A DNA stretch of 64,000 bases from Hyphomicrobium_A sp963776675 (GCA_963776675.1 CAVZNR010000065.1:62001-126000); one strand, 5' to 3'. Counted from the first letter of the stretch, positions 37,704 through 46,387 are shown. Made by a program: numbers and translations. Notes: generated from the letters alone by a model not told the origin.

Positions 37704-38909
37704 TCAAACCCGCTTCTTGTAGCGCGCGGCCTCCTCGGAGCCCTTGGTTGCGTCGCCTGCGCTGTAGGAGTGCGCGCCGGCGCCTGCAAGCTTGCCCTTG
37801 TCGACGATCAGATACTCGTCGCGGATCGGCTTGCCTGCAAAGTAGGATTCGAGGATCTCGCGCGTCCCCGCCGCATAGCGCGCCTGCGCCGACAGCGAGG
37901 TGCCCGAGATATGCGGGGTCATGCCGTGGTGCGGCATCGTCCGCCACGGATGGTCCTGCGGTGCGGGCTGCGGGAACCACACGTCACCCGCATAGCCGGC
38001 AAGCTGCCCGCTTTCGAGCGCCCGCACGATGGCGTCGCGATCGCAGATCTTGCCGCGCGCGGTGTTCACCAGATAGGCGCCGCGCTTCATCTTGGAGAGG
38101 AGCTTGTCGTTGAACAGATGCTCGGTCTCGGGGTGCAGCGGGGCGTTGATGGTGACCACGTCGCACACTTTCACAAGCGACTCGGCGTCCTTGTGGAAGG
38201 TGAGGCCCAGCTCCTTCTCGACATTTTCAGGCAGGCGGTGCCGGTCGGTGTAGTGCAGCTTCACGTCGAACGGCTTCAAGCGCCGCAGGACGGCGAGCCC
38301 GATGCGGCCGGCGCCGACCGTTCCGACCGTCATACCTTCCAGATCGTAGGAGCGCTCCACGCAGTCGGCGATGTTCCAGCCGCCCCTGACCACCCATCCG
38401 TATGACGGAATGTAGTTGCGCACCAGCGACAGGATCATCATGACGACGTGCTCGGCGACGCTGATGGAGTTGGAGTAGGTCACCTCCGTGACCGTGATGC
38501 CCTTCTCCGCCGCGGCTTCCAGGTCGACGTGGTCGGAGCCGATGCCGGCGGTGATCGCCAGCTTCAGCTTCTTCGCTTTGGCGATGCGCTCGGCCGTGAG
38601 ATAGGCCGGCCAGAACGGCTGCGAGATCACGATGTCGGCGTCGGGCAACTCGCGCTCGAACACCGAGTTGGGGCCGTCCTTATCGGACGTGACCACCAAA
38701 GTGTGGCCCTGGCTTTCAAGAAACTTGCGCAGGCCCAGCTCGCCGGAGACGCTGCCCAACAGCTCGCCGGGCTTGAAGTCGATAGCTTTGGGCGTGGGGA
38801 GCGTTTGGCCGCCGGCATAGCCGTCGAGTTTGGGGACATCATCGCGCGCGTACGATTTCGGGTAGCCGTCGACGGGATCGTCGTAGAGAACGCATAGGAC
38901 TTTGGCCAT
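37704..38909 (-). CDS. fdh: NAD-dependent formate dehydrogenase
   Basis: 401 residues, full length for the metal-free formate dehydrogenase of Pseudomonas sp. 101 type. Conserved parts: AKVLCVLYDDPVDGYPKSY at the start, formate pocket PFWPAYLTAERI, TAGIGSDHVDL, NAD site GTVGAGRIGLAVLRRL, catalytic Arg in VNTARGKICDRDAI, Gln in QPAPQDHPWR and His in TPHISGTSLSAQARYA. It oxidises formate to CO2 giving NADH, the last step of methanol or C1 oxidation, so it fits a methylotrophic or formate-detoxifying lifestyle. Monocistronic. Confidence 0.95.
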   Translation of the reverse strand: MAKVLCVLYDDPVDGYPKSYARDDVPKLDGYAGGQTLPTPKAIDFKPGELLGSVSGELGLRKFLESQGHTLVVTSDKDGPNSVFERELPDADIVISQPFWPAYLTAERIAKAKKLKLAITAGIGSDHVDLEAAAEKGITVTEVTYSNSISVAEHVVMMILSLVRNYIPSYGWVVRGGWNIADCVERSYDLEGMTVGTVGAGRIGLAVLRRLKPFDVKLHYTDRHRLPENVEKELGLTFHKDAESLVKVCDVVTINAPLHPETEHLFNDKLLSKMKRGAYLVNTARGKICDRDAIVRALESGQLAGYAGDVWFPQPAPQDHPWRTMPHHGMTPHISGTSLSAQARYAAGTREILESYFAGKPIRDEYLIVDKGKLAGAGAHSYSAGDATKGSEEAARYKKRV

Positions 38910-39179
38910 GGTTGGTTTCCTCCTTGCTCGAAGCTTCGAGAGGAACGTCCCAGGCCGCCGGCGGTCGCATGGTCACGAAAGAATTTGCTCCAGCGCGCGG
39001 CGTCATGGAGCGAACGAAGCGGCATTCTCGGCGCTTCCTCTCGGCCGGGCCGCAAGAGCAATCGGCTCCGGCGGGCGGACGGTCTGCCCTTAGAGGTAGT
39101 CCAATCGCCTGTTCAGACAAGATCACCGCGCGCGTCGATGACGCCCGAATGCCGGTCCTGTTGGGCGTTGGACAGCCAT

Positions 39180-40190
39180 TTACACGAAAGCGTGAGCGGT
39201 CGGCCTCAGGCCGAGGGCCTCTTTGAAGAAAGCGACCTGCTCGCGGCTCGCGCGCTCGAACCATTCGCCGAGATAGATGTCGAAGTGTCCGATGGGCAGC
39301 TCGATGAGGCGCGCTCGCTCACCCATGCTTGCCGCCGCCGCGGCCGTGGCTTTCGGAGAGGTTACGCTGTCCTTTTGACAGGCGAAGATGAGCGCGGGGC
39401 ATTCGACGGATTTGGCGGCGTACTTAGGCCGGTAGAACCGCATCGTGAGGAACAGGCGCGCGGCAACCTCGTTGCGCCAAGTCGGCGGCACGATCGCATG
39501 CAGACCATCGTAGGCGTCATGACTTGCCATGGCGGCAAACCCGCCGGGGGGCGCGACGATCGGCACGTAATAAGGGCTCAGTCCGAGAAACGAACGAGCC
39601 TTGTCGACAAGCCCGGAAAGGCCAAGTCGCACGACGTTGCCCCAGCCGATGTCGTTGACGATCATGTAGACGCTGGCGCGTCCGTCGACCATCGGGCATT
39701 GCGCCGAGATGGCTGCGATCTTGTGATCCTGTGACGCGAGAACGATCGCATGGCCGCCAGACAACGACGTGCCCCACAATCCGATGCGTGCGGGATCAAT
39801 GCCTGGCAAGTTGCGAGCAAAGGCGATCGCGGCGCGCCAATCCTCAAGCTGGCGGCGGATGTCGACGAGCTGGCGCGGCTCGCCGTCACTGTCGCCGACG
39901 CAGCGATAGTCGAACAGCAGGACTGTGAAGCCTTCAGCAGCGAATGTGCGCGCATAAGGATCGAGCGCGCACTCGCGCGTGCCGCCGAGCCCGTGCGCCA
40001 TGACGATGCAGGGAGCCGGCCGCGAGACGTTAATCGCCGGCGCGTAAAGCCACGCGCGGCACAACACGCCGCCGCTCTCGAAGGCGACGTCGCGGCGCAG
40101 CGTGGACGTGGTCTGCGCATCGGGAGAAAAGTTCTCCCACTCGCTTCGTCGTCGCATCAAGGCATCCTGTTTCATCGATGTATGCCGCAT
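39180..40190 (-). CDS. Alpha/beta hydrolase
   Basis: 336 residues. Core motifs: oxyanion region VMAHGLGGTRECALDPYA, VLLFDYRCVGDSDG, nucleophile elbow LWGTSLSGGHAIV, later Asp in CQKDSVTSP and His in LPIGHFDIY. The cap region is of the DltE/acetyl-xylan-esterase-like bacterial group often annotated as acetylxylan esterase or peptidase-like hydrolases; substrate unknown. Starts at 40190, 40175 and 40157 are possible. The 270 bases downstream to the formate dehydrogenase start hold nothing recognisable. Confidence 0.8.
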   Translation of the reverse strand: MRHTSMKQDALMRRRSEWENFSPDAQTTSTLRRDVAFESGGVLCRAWLYAPAINVSRPAPCIVMAHGLGGTRECALDPYARTFAAEGFTVLLFDYRCVGDSDGEPRQLVDIRRQLEDWRAAIAFARNLPGIDPARIGLWGTSLSGGHAIVLASQDHKIAAISAQCPMVDGRASVYMIVNDIGWGNVVRLGLSGLVDKARSFLGLSPYYVPIVAPPGGFAAMASHDAYDGLHAIVPPTWRNEVAARLFLTMRFYRPKYAAKSVECPALIFACQKDSVTSPKATAAAAASMGERARLIELPIGHFDIYLGEWFERASREQVAFFKEALGLRPTAHAFV

Positions 40191-40349
40191 TGGCCAAGCC
40201 CACTATTTCGCGCCACGCATAAGGAGTGCGCTGTTCCAAACGGAACACGTTCGGGTGTTTGTGCGGAATAGCAGCTTCTCCCGTGTGGAGCCGCACGGGT
40301 CGCCGCACGCCCTTAAGGGAGTGTTGCCAAGGAACTGCAATCGCCGTGT

Positions 40350-41114
40350 CTAGGGCGCCGGGCACAAGCCCCGCGACGCAGGAGCGCCGAAGGTGCGGCG
40401 AAAGTCGCGGGCAAAGTGGGCCTGGTCGGCAAAGCCGGCCGCGTGCGCTGCAGCTGTGTAGCTGCTTCCCTGCAGCACTTCGCGGATAGCGGCGCGCAGG
40501 CGATGCCACGCCCGGTAGCGCCGGAACGGAACGCCAACCTGTTCTGTGAAGAGGTGCTGGAAGCGCGAGGCCGACAGCCCGACAACCGCGGCCAGCTCGG
40601 CAACCGGCATTGCCGTAGCCTCGCCTGTCTGCATCGTTGCGACGGCACGCGCTATCCGCGGGTCCAGTTTTCGATAGGCTCGACGCTCGCAGAAGTCGGT
40701 GAGCGCGCGCAAAGCGGACGTGATGCCCGGCGGGGCGGTGCGACTCTCATAAAGTGCGCGCAACGCTCTGACCTCACCATCGTTGCCGACGAGTGCGCTG
40801 TGTACCTCCCGCCCTTCACCGACGAGCGGAACGAGCGCGTCGATGCCGCCCGCATTCGGCTCCAGATAGATGACGGCAAGCGGCTCGCCGCGCATGTCGA
40901 ACTCGTAGGCGACGCCGGGAGGCACCACGGCCGTTCGACACGAGAGCCAGTCCGCGCCGCCGATCTTGAGCTGGAAGCTGCCATAGAGACCGGCGAGATA
41001 TACGGGCACGCTGTGCCGGTGCGGCGCGTTGCGCTGAAGCGGTCCCGCAAAGAGTGCGCGGCCCTCGTCGAGGTGCCAGAGCGCTTCGGCGCTCGACGCA
41101 GCACGTTCGTTCAA
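40350..41114 (-). CDS. AraC-family transcription regulator
   Basis: 254 residues. The N-terminal half is a cupin-like sensing domain (HRHSVPVYLAGLYGSFQL, VVPPGVAYEFD). The C-terminal half has two helix-turn-helix motifs (MPVAELAAVVGLSASRFQHLFTEQ; SSYTAAAHAAGFADQAHFARDFRRTFG). Divergent from the MBL hydrolase gene with only 58 bases between the starts, so it probably controls that gene and itself. Effector unknown. Confidence 0.87.
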   Translation of the reverse strand: MNERAASSAEALWHLDEGRALFAGPLQRNAPHRHSVPVYLAGLYGSFQLKIGGADWLSCRTAVVPPGVAYEFDMRGEPLAVIYLEPNAGGIDALVPLVGEGREVHSALVGNDGEVRALRALYESRTAPPGITSALRALTDFCERRAYRKLDPRIARAVATMQTGEATAMPVAELAAVVGLSASRFQHLFTEQVGVPFRRYRAWHRLRAAIREVLQGSSYTAAAHAAGFADQAHFARDFRRTFGAPASRGLCPAP

Positions 41115-41172
41115 GCGCTCCTCCTCAACTGTCGTTAGGCTCGTTTGCGAAGTCTACAGGGAAGGATGCGCG

Positions 41173-42171
41173 ATGTCTCGAACACGGCTCGCTCTCAGTC
41201 GCCGACAGCTCATGGCCTCAGCGGCGGCGCTGGCCGCCGCGCCCATGCTGGACGCGGCCCTGCTCGCACCCGCGCAGGCGGCGGCGCCCCTGCTCGGGCT
41301 GTCGCAGCCGAGGCACTACCGTTTCAAGCTTGGAGCCTTCGAGGTGACGATGGTCTCCGACTCGGACGTTTTCATCGACGGCCCGTGGCCGCTCATTGGG
41401 GGCAACGCCAAACAGGCCGACGTCGATCAGTTGATGCGCGATAACCTTCTGCCCACCAACAAATATCAGCCGGGCTTTACGCCCATGGTGGTCAATACCG
41501 GAGCCGAGCTCATCCTGTTCGACACCGGCAACGGCTCGCGCGGGTTCGTGCCGCGACCAGCCGGCGGCTGGCTCGCGGCGCAGCTGGAGCCGGCAGGGTT
41601 CAAACCGGCTGACTTCGACCTCGTAGTCTTGTCGCACGGTCACCCCGATCACATCGGCGGGCTGTACGAGGACGGCAAGCCGCTGTTTCCTAACGCGCGC
41701 TACGCGATCGGCGCAGCGGAGTACGATTTCTGGTCACCCGCCGGCAAGCACACGGGCGATCTGGAAAAGTACTCGGCGCTCTTTCGCGACTACGTCGTGC
41801 CACTCGCGGAGAAGGCGACATTCCTGAAGGCAGGCTCTGAGGTCGCGCCTGGTATCCAGGCTGTCGAGTCGCATGGCCATACGCCGGGCCATCTTTCCTT
41901 CCACATCGAGAGCGGTGGCAAAGAGTTGTTTTTTCTTGGCGACTGTGCGCATCACCAGGTTGCCTCGCTGGCGCGTCCGGACTGGCATTGCGTGTTCGAT
42001 GTCGATCCGGAGAAGGGGGCGGCTACGCGCAGGAGCGTGTTCGACATGCTCGCCGGCGAGAGAATTGCAGTGGGCGCCTACCACATGCCCTTCCCGTCCA
42101 TCGGCTATGTGGAGCGGCTGAACGGCGGCGGATATCGCTGGCTCCCGCATTCCTATCAGCTCAATCTCTAA
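41173..42171 (+). CDS. Tat-exported MBL-fold metallohydrolase
   Basis: 332 residues. The Tat signal has the twin arginine in LSRRQLMASAAALAAAP and a cleavage region AQAAAP. The metallo-beta-lactamase zinc motif is HGHPDHIGG near residue 155, followed by SHGHTPGHLSF and GDCAHHQ. This resembles the lactonase-like branch of the fold. A periplasmic hydrolase, perhaps acting on lactones or esters; substrate unknown. Under likely control of the divergent AraC-type gene. Confidence 0.85.
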   Translation: MSRTRLALSRRQLMASAAALAAAPMLDAALLAPAQAAAPLLGLSQPRHYRFKLGAFEVTMVSDSDVFIDGPWPLIGGNAKQADVDQLMRDNLLPTNKYQPGFTPMVVNTGAELILFDTGNGSRGFVPRPAGGWLAAQLEPAGFKPADFDLVVLSHGHPDHIGGLYEDGKPLFPNARYAIGAAEYDFWSPAGKHTGDLEKYSALFRDYVVPLAEKATFLKAGSEVAPGIQAVESHGHTPGHLSFHIESGGKELFFLGDCAHHQVASLARPDWHCVFDVDPEKGAATRRSVFDMLAGERIAVGAYHMPFPSIGYVERLNGGGYRWLPHSYQLNL

Positions 42172-42511
42172 GGACTAGCTCCGCTGACCATGGTGGTGTG
42201 GCCGGTCGCGGCGGCGCCTTCGGCGGGCTGCCGCGGGCGCCATATTCACGCTGTACGCTGTGGATTTGGCGCATTCGGCCATATGTGCTAGGGACTGGCG
42301 CAGTGCGCGTTTCACACGGCGCGATGCGGCGTTTGTTGAGCAACCTGCCCCCAGGGCGCAGCGCCCTCAATTTCGAAACGTTCCGCAGTTCTCTGATCCA
42401 GACCGTCATGGTTGGAGCCTGCCCCCCGGGGGAGGTCCCGAACCGGGCGATTTGTGGGTTGTCGCCCGAGGCGAACATTGCCCAACCCGCCAATAACGAA
42501 AGGAGGCCACT
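42172..42511. other. Gene-free stretch before rpsU
   Basis: 340 bases. Open frames here read as low-quality sequence with no family likeness. The last 15 bases carry the strong AGGAGG ribosome binding site of rpsU (42501-42506). Confidence 0.5.
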
Positions 42512-42757
42512 CTGATAGTTCTCGTCCGTGAAAACAACGTCGACCAGGCCCTGAGGGCTCTGAAGAAAAAGCTTCAACGCGAAGGCGTTTTTCGCGAGAT
42601 GAAGCGTCGGCGGTCTTACGAGAAGCCTTCTGAGAAAAAGGCGCGAGAGAAGGGCGAGGCCGTGCGCAGAGCTCGAAAAGTCGCGCGCAAGCAGGCACAG
42701 CGCGAGGGCTTGTTGGCCCGGCCGGGCGCGAAGAAGCCGGTTGTCGCGCGTCGATAG
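42512..42757 (+). CDS. rpsU: 30S ribosomal protein bS21, non-standard start codon
   Basis: 81 residues. VLVRENNVDQALRALKKK, EGVFREMKRRRSYEKPSEKK and ARKQAQREGLL are bS21. The frame opens after TAA at 42494-42496 and has no ATG, GTG or TTG before the conserved part. AGGAGG at 42501-42506 is placed exactly for CTG at 42512 (5-base spacer) or ATA at 42515 (8-base spacer). The CTG aligns with the usual initiator Met of MQVLVR in relatives, so CTG is the likely start. The protein ends with a short basic tail (ARPGAKKPVVARR). bS21 helps the 30S subunit start translation. Automatic callers that need standard starts will miss this gene. Confidence 0.88.
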   Translation: MIVLVRENNVDQALRALKKKLQREGVFREMKRRRSYEKPSEKKAREKGEAVRRARKVARKQAQREGLLARPGAKKPVVARR

Positions 42758-42788
42758 CTCGGCGACCGCCGAAGATGTCGTCACCAAA

Positions 42789-43049
42789 TCAGAAGTCGGA
42801 TGCGACCAGGGCATATGAGCCCTGGCGCCGACCGGAATAGACTTTGTGTGCAACCTTGAGGATGTGCTCTCGGTTGCTGTCGAAGCTCTCTAGGATGGCC
42901 GTCTGGTTGTGCCGCGTCGTCGGCGCTATGCGGAACACGGCTTCCTCCTCGACGAAAAATGAGACCTCCAGAGCGCCGTCATAGCCCCAGAAACGCACAC
43001 AACGTCGCGTGGCGTCGTAGCTGCGGCTGACGTTGGGAAAATTCAGCAT
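42789..43049 (-). CDS. DUF1488 family protein
   Basis: 86 residues. LNFPNVSRSYDATRRCVRFWGYDGALEVSFFVEEEAV and the ending AHKVYSGRRQGSYALVASDF are the typical pattern of rhizobial DUF1488 proteins; function unknown. Convergent with rpsU (31 bases between). One of several small proteins in this part of the window. Confidence 0.85.
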   Translation of the reverse strand: MLNFPNVSRSYDATRRCVRFWGYDGALEVSFFVEEEAVFRIAPTTRHNQTAILESFDSNREHILKVAHKVYSGRRQGSYALVASDF

Positions 43050-43150
43050 GGCGCATCGTTCCCGCTTTTAGCAATTGCAGCAGCCGGACCAACGCCGGCG
43101 GCGCGCGCGTGCGGAATGACATCTGCACCCCAGCATAGCACGCCGAAATA

Positions 43151-43390
43151 CTACTTGGCGGCGACTTTCGTGGTGGCCCTGGCAATCGACTTGATTGCAG
43201 GTCGCGCCTGGCCGGACCGCTTGGAAATCTCCTGGTCCTGAGCCTCGATGATGGCCTGCGCTGGCGCGTCGCCCTCCAGGCCGCCGAGTGCCGCGCTTGG
43301 AACCTTGCGGTTGGATGTGCGCGTACCGTCCTCATAATGCACGTCAAAGAGAATGAACTCGGCCTGGGTCTTTGGTCTCTTGCGCGCCAT
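43151..43390 (-). CDS. Hypothetical protein, 79 residues
   Basis: From ATG 43390: ARKRPKTQAEFILFDVHYEDGTRTSNRKVPS, then GDAPAQAIIEAQDQEIS and a basic Ala/Lys-rich end. I recognise no domain; similar small proteins are common in Hyphomicrobiales. A longer frame to 43450 adds a Ser/Pro/Arg-rich lead that looks non-coding. Confidence 0.65.
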   Translation of the reverse strand: MARKRPKTQAEFILFDVHYEDGTRTSNRKVPSAALGGLEGDAPAQAIIEAQDQEISKRSGQARPAIKSIARATTKVAAK

Positions 43391-43505
43391 TTTGTGTCTC
43401 TTGCGTGAAAGGGTTTCGGGCGAGGACGGCGCGGCTCGCTCGCGCGGCACGCCAGCGCCGGGCCGCGTGACTCCGTGGGTCAGCTAGGCGGCACTAACAG
43501 TTGGG

Positions 43506-43786
43506 TCAGTGTCCCTTGCCGGGCAAGTCCCGACCCCGGATGCATACCGTGCCGTCTTGCTCGATCTGGCCTTGGTCGTATTTGTGGCTGGAGATCTGCT
43601 CGAACTCGGTGCGGTACTCGTTGAACCGCTGCAGGTGCGCGTCGCCGTACCGAGGGGGGCTATGTCCTCCAGCGCGTGGCGCGACACCAAGACGCTGATC
43701 GTGCGGCCACTGTCGTACATCGGAAAGAGGTCGACATTCTGGTCCACAATGGGCGTGCCCGGCTGCGCTACCGTATCCAGCGGCAT
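43506..43786 (-). pseudogene. Small conserved-looking protein, frame broken near 43660
   Basis: The N-terminal part (DQNVDLFPMYDSGRTISVLVSRHALEDIAP) is in one frame. The C-terminal part (RYGDAHLQRFNEYRTEFEQISSHKYDQGQIEQDG, ending RGRDLPGKGH) is in another. They join at the run of six G on the plus strand near 43655-43660; one added base gives a smooth 93-residue protein. VSRHALED and the helical end recall a DUF1488-like group, which I offer only as a guess. Likely a homopolymer error. Confidence 0.55.
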
Positions 43787-44039
43787 TGGTCAGACCTGCC
43801 TTTGTATTCATTGGAATTCACACCGGCCGCCAGCCGGCCGCCGTTCGAATGACGGGGGTGTGACAACGGCCTATAGGGGCTTCGCCAACCCTTACCACCA
43901 ATCGCATGCCGGCAGGGAGTTTATTCCTCGACAGGCCGTCAAACTGGGCGCAAAGTGCGCCGCATCATCGGTTTGTATGTCCCAGGCGCCGGTGGCTGAG
44001 AGACGGCGTAGCGCTCCCGCCTGCCAAAAAGGAGGAGCC

Positions 44040-44315
44040 ATGTGCCCGTTTCTCGAGGCTCCGGAAGGCCTGTCCCCAGAGACGCTTGAAATGCTAGATC
44101 GGGCCTTCACATCCGCGTGGAGCGAGCTGCAAGCGAAGAAAAGTCCCTGCACGTTGCCGCAGAACGAAGAGGCCACGCGCGTCGCGATCGCCAGGTCCAC
44201 GAGGGAGCTGGCAGCAACGGGAGTTCGCGAGCCGGAACGTTTAAAGCGTCACGCGCTGCACGCGGCGGAGCGCGCAGACCCGCGTATCCGTAAAACCGAG
44301 CCCCTGTCCGAGTGA
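44040..44315 (+). CDS. Hypothetical protein, 91 residues
   Basis: Helical protein, MCPFLEAPEGLSPETLEMLDRAF, AWSELQAKKS, then ATRVAIARSTRELAATG, RLKRHALHAAERA. The ATG has a perfect AGGAGG five bases upstream, so it is very probably translated. No domain known to me. It lies 112 bases before lpxD. The 228 bases upstream of it (from 43812) show no gene. Confidence 0.65.
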   Translation: MCPFLEAPEGLSPETLEMLDRAFTSAWSELQAKKSPCTLPQNEEATRVAIARSTRELAATGVREPERLKRHALHAAERADPRIRKTEPLSE

Positions 44316-44427
44316 GCTGAAGTACCACGCCTGAGGCCAAGACTGCCGGCGCGCAAAGCCGCGCAAAGGGTCTGCGATGGCAAGCAGGCGCTCGGCTGCA
44401 GCTGCGGCCTGACAGTAAGGGAGACGA

Positions 44428-45477
44428 ATGCAACATCCTGGTTTCTTCGAGCGGGCAGGCCCTTTTCCGTTGCAGGTCATCGCAGCCAAGCTCGGTGCTG
44501 AGCTTGGGCCGATTACCGACCTGACGACGGAGATTGTGGATGTGAAGCCGCTCGGAATCGCCGGTCCGCAGCATCTCGCGTTCTTCGACAATCCGAAATA
44601 CCTCGATCAACTCGTCAATACGCGGGCGGGTGGCTGCCTGGTGGCGCCGGCCTTCGCCGACCGCGTTCCGACGAGCACGGCGGTGCTGAAAACCAAGACA
44701 CCCTACAGTGCCTTCGCCTTCGCGTTGCGACTGTTCTATGCCGACGCTTTGCGTCCGATCGCCGCCAAGTCCGGAGATGAGCGCGGCAATGGATGTCTCG
44801 TCCATCCCTCGGCTCGGATCGACGATGGTGTGATCATCGAGCCTGGCGCCGTCGTCGGCCGTGAGGCGCAAATCGCGCGCGGCACCACCATCGCAGCCGG
44901 GGCAGTTGTGGGCTACCGCGTCTCGATCGGACCGGATTGCTATGTCGGTCCAGGAGTCACGATAACGCACGCCATTGTCGGCGCGCGCGTTATACTGCAC
45001 GCGGGCGTGCGGATCGGCCAGGACGGCTTCGGATTCGCCATGAGCGCCAATGGGCACCTGAAAGTGCCGCAGGTGGGCCGCGTCATGATTGGCGACGACG
45101 TCGAGATAGGCGCCAACTCTACCGTCGATCGCGGTGCGCTCAACGATACGATTATCGGTGAAGGCACCAAGATCGATAATCTCGTTCAGATCGGCCACAA
45201 TGCCATCATCGGGCGTCATTGCGTCATCGTCGCCCAGACGGGGATCGCCGGCTCGGCGCAGCTCGGCGATTTCGTCGTCATGGGCGGCCATTCGGGCGTC
45301 GTCGGTCACGTCAAGATCGGCAGTGGGGCTCAGATTGCCGGCATGGCGCACGTGAAGGAGGACGTGCCTCCTGGAGCGCGCATGGGCGGAACCCCAGCGG
45401 TGCCGTTCAAGGAATGGGCGCGCGAGGTTGCGACCCTCAAACGGCTCGCCGCAAGGAACGGCAAGCCAGCGACGTGA
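44428..45477 (+). CDS. lpxD: UDP-3-O-acylglucosamine N-acyltransferase
   Basis: 349 residues. N-terminal uridine-binding domain (FPLQVIAAKLGAEL, HLAFFDNPKYL), then a left-handed beta helix of hexapeptide repeats (VHPSARIDDGVIIEPGAVVG, IGDDVEIGANSTVDRGALN), with the catalytic His in VQIGHNAIIG. It adds the N-linked acyl chain in lipid A synthesis. It is away from the usual bamA-lpxD-fabZ-lpxA cluster, so it is either the only copy, displaced, or a second copy with other acyl preference. Convergent with the small gene at 45498. Confidence 0.93.
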   Translation: MQHPGFFERAGPFPLQVIAAKLGAELGPITDLTTEIVDVKPLGIAGPQHLAFFDNPKYLDQLVNTRAGGCLVAPAFADRVPTSTAVLKTKTPYSAFAFALRLFYADALRPIAAKSGDERGNGCLVHPSARIDDGVIIEPGAVVGREAQIARGTTIAAGAVVGYRVSIGPDCYVGPGVTITHAIVGARVILHAGVRIGQDGFGFAMSANGHLKVPQVGRVMIGDDVEIGANSTVDRGALNDTIIGEGTKIDNLVQIGHNAIIGRHCVIVAQTGIAGSAQLGDFVVMGGHSGVVGHVKIGSGAQIAGMAHVKEDVPPGARMGGTPAVPFKEWAREVATLKRLAARNGKPAT

Positions 45478-45497
45478 GCGTTCAGCGCACTGTAGAG

Positions 45498-45704
45498 CTA
45501 GAAGAGCTTGGGCAGCGGCGTTAGCTCGCTCTCCTTGGCGACTCGCTCGAACGTCTCGGCGGTCGACTTGATGCGGTAAAGCAGATCGCCGCCTTCGAAA
45601 GGCAAGAGCCTCAGGACCTTGTACTCCCTGCTCGAGGCAGGCGGCGCCCATCGACCGGGAGTAAAGTCGACGGCTTGTCCGACTTTGAATCTGTGCCGCG
45701 CCAT
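45498..45704 (-). CDS. Small protein cotranscribed with cspA
   Basis: 68 residues: HRFKVGQAVDFTPGRW, EYKVLRLLPFEGGDLLYRIKSTAETFERVAKESEL. It reads as a small beta-rich domain, of a kind common in rhizobia but without a known name. Its ATG is only three bases after the cspA stop, so it should be made from the same mRNA. Confidence 0.75.
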   Translation of the reverse strand: MARHRFKVGQAVDFTPGRWAPPASSREYKVLRLLPFEGGDLLYRIKSTAETFERVAKESELTPLPKLF

Positions 45705-45707
45705 CGG

Positions 45708-45920
45708 TTACGCAAGCTCAACTTGGGCGGCCTTCTTGCCTCGGCCACGCGGATCATCCTCGAGAACGAAGCTGACTTTGTCGCCTTCATTCAAGACAGC
45801 GATGCCGGCGGCTTCCAACGCGCTCGCGTGCACGAACACGTCCTTGCCGCCATCCTCCGGCGCGATGAAGCCAAAACCTTTGGCGGCATTGAAGAACTTC
45901 AGAGTGCCCGTCTGGCGCAT
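45708..45920 (-). CDS. cspA: Cold shock protein (CspA family)
   Basis: 70 residues, a single cold shock domain with both RNA-binding motifs, KGFGFIAPEDG (RNP1) and DVFVHASAL (RNP2). It binds single-stranded RNA and DNA and melts structures. About 215 bases separate it from the next gene upstream, which leaves room for the long leader typical of csp genes. A small gene follows three bases after the stop. Confidence 0.95.
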   Translation of the reverse strand: MRQTGTLKFFNAAKGFGFIAPEDGGKDVFVHASALEAAGIAVLNEGDKVSFVLEDDPRGRGKKAAQVELA

Positions 45921-46135
45921 GGTGCGAAGGCCTTTCCCTTGAAGCGCGAGCGGTCTTGGCCATGAGAAGGCCGCGCGCTCGACCTGACAGCTCAGTCATG
46001 GGGAAAGGCGAACGACCGCGAGTGGTCTGTCGACGAAACCTCAACACCGAGGGCGCACTCCAACGGGTGCGCCGGCTCAAATCTGTATGAGCCTGCAAGG
46101 CAGTAAACGCAAGAACTATTGGGTTTTATGGCGCG

Positions 46136-46387
46136 CTAAGCCACATCGCGCCGCTGCAACGGATAGTCTTTGCTGTCGTAAAGCTTGCGGATTTGCGTAG
46201 CGTCGAATCTTTGCTCGTTAACCTCGAGCACAGTCCCGAAAAGCACGTCGGAGGGTAGCTCCTCAATGGCGAAACGGACAGCCTCCGCACCGGAGTCGAA
46301 CCTGCGGTAGGTCACGGGCCGCGGGCTTGAGCCTCGGCTTCGACAGGCGAAGACCTCAGCCGGAGCCCTATAATCGAAATCGATCAT
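46136..46387 (-). CDS. Hypothetical protein, 83 residues
   Basis: From ATG 46387: MIDFDYRAPAEVF, then RRFDSGAEAVRFAIEELPSDVLFGTVLEVNEQRFD and a charged end. The central segment looks like a well-ordered small protein seen in many Hyphomicrobiales, but I know no function. Codons further upstream in this frame look non-coding. Confidence 0.68.
   Translation of the reverse strand: MIDFDYRAPAEVFACRSRGSSPRPVTYRRFDSGAEAVRFAIEELPSDVLFGTVLEVNEQRFDATQIRKLYDSKDYPLQRRDVA

Noticed and set aside
35836..37980. Long minus-strand frame (714 codons) over the GMC oxidoreductase
   Set aside because: No domain likeness, and it spans a gene, an intergenic hairpin and part of another gene.
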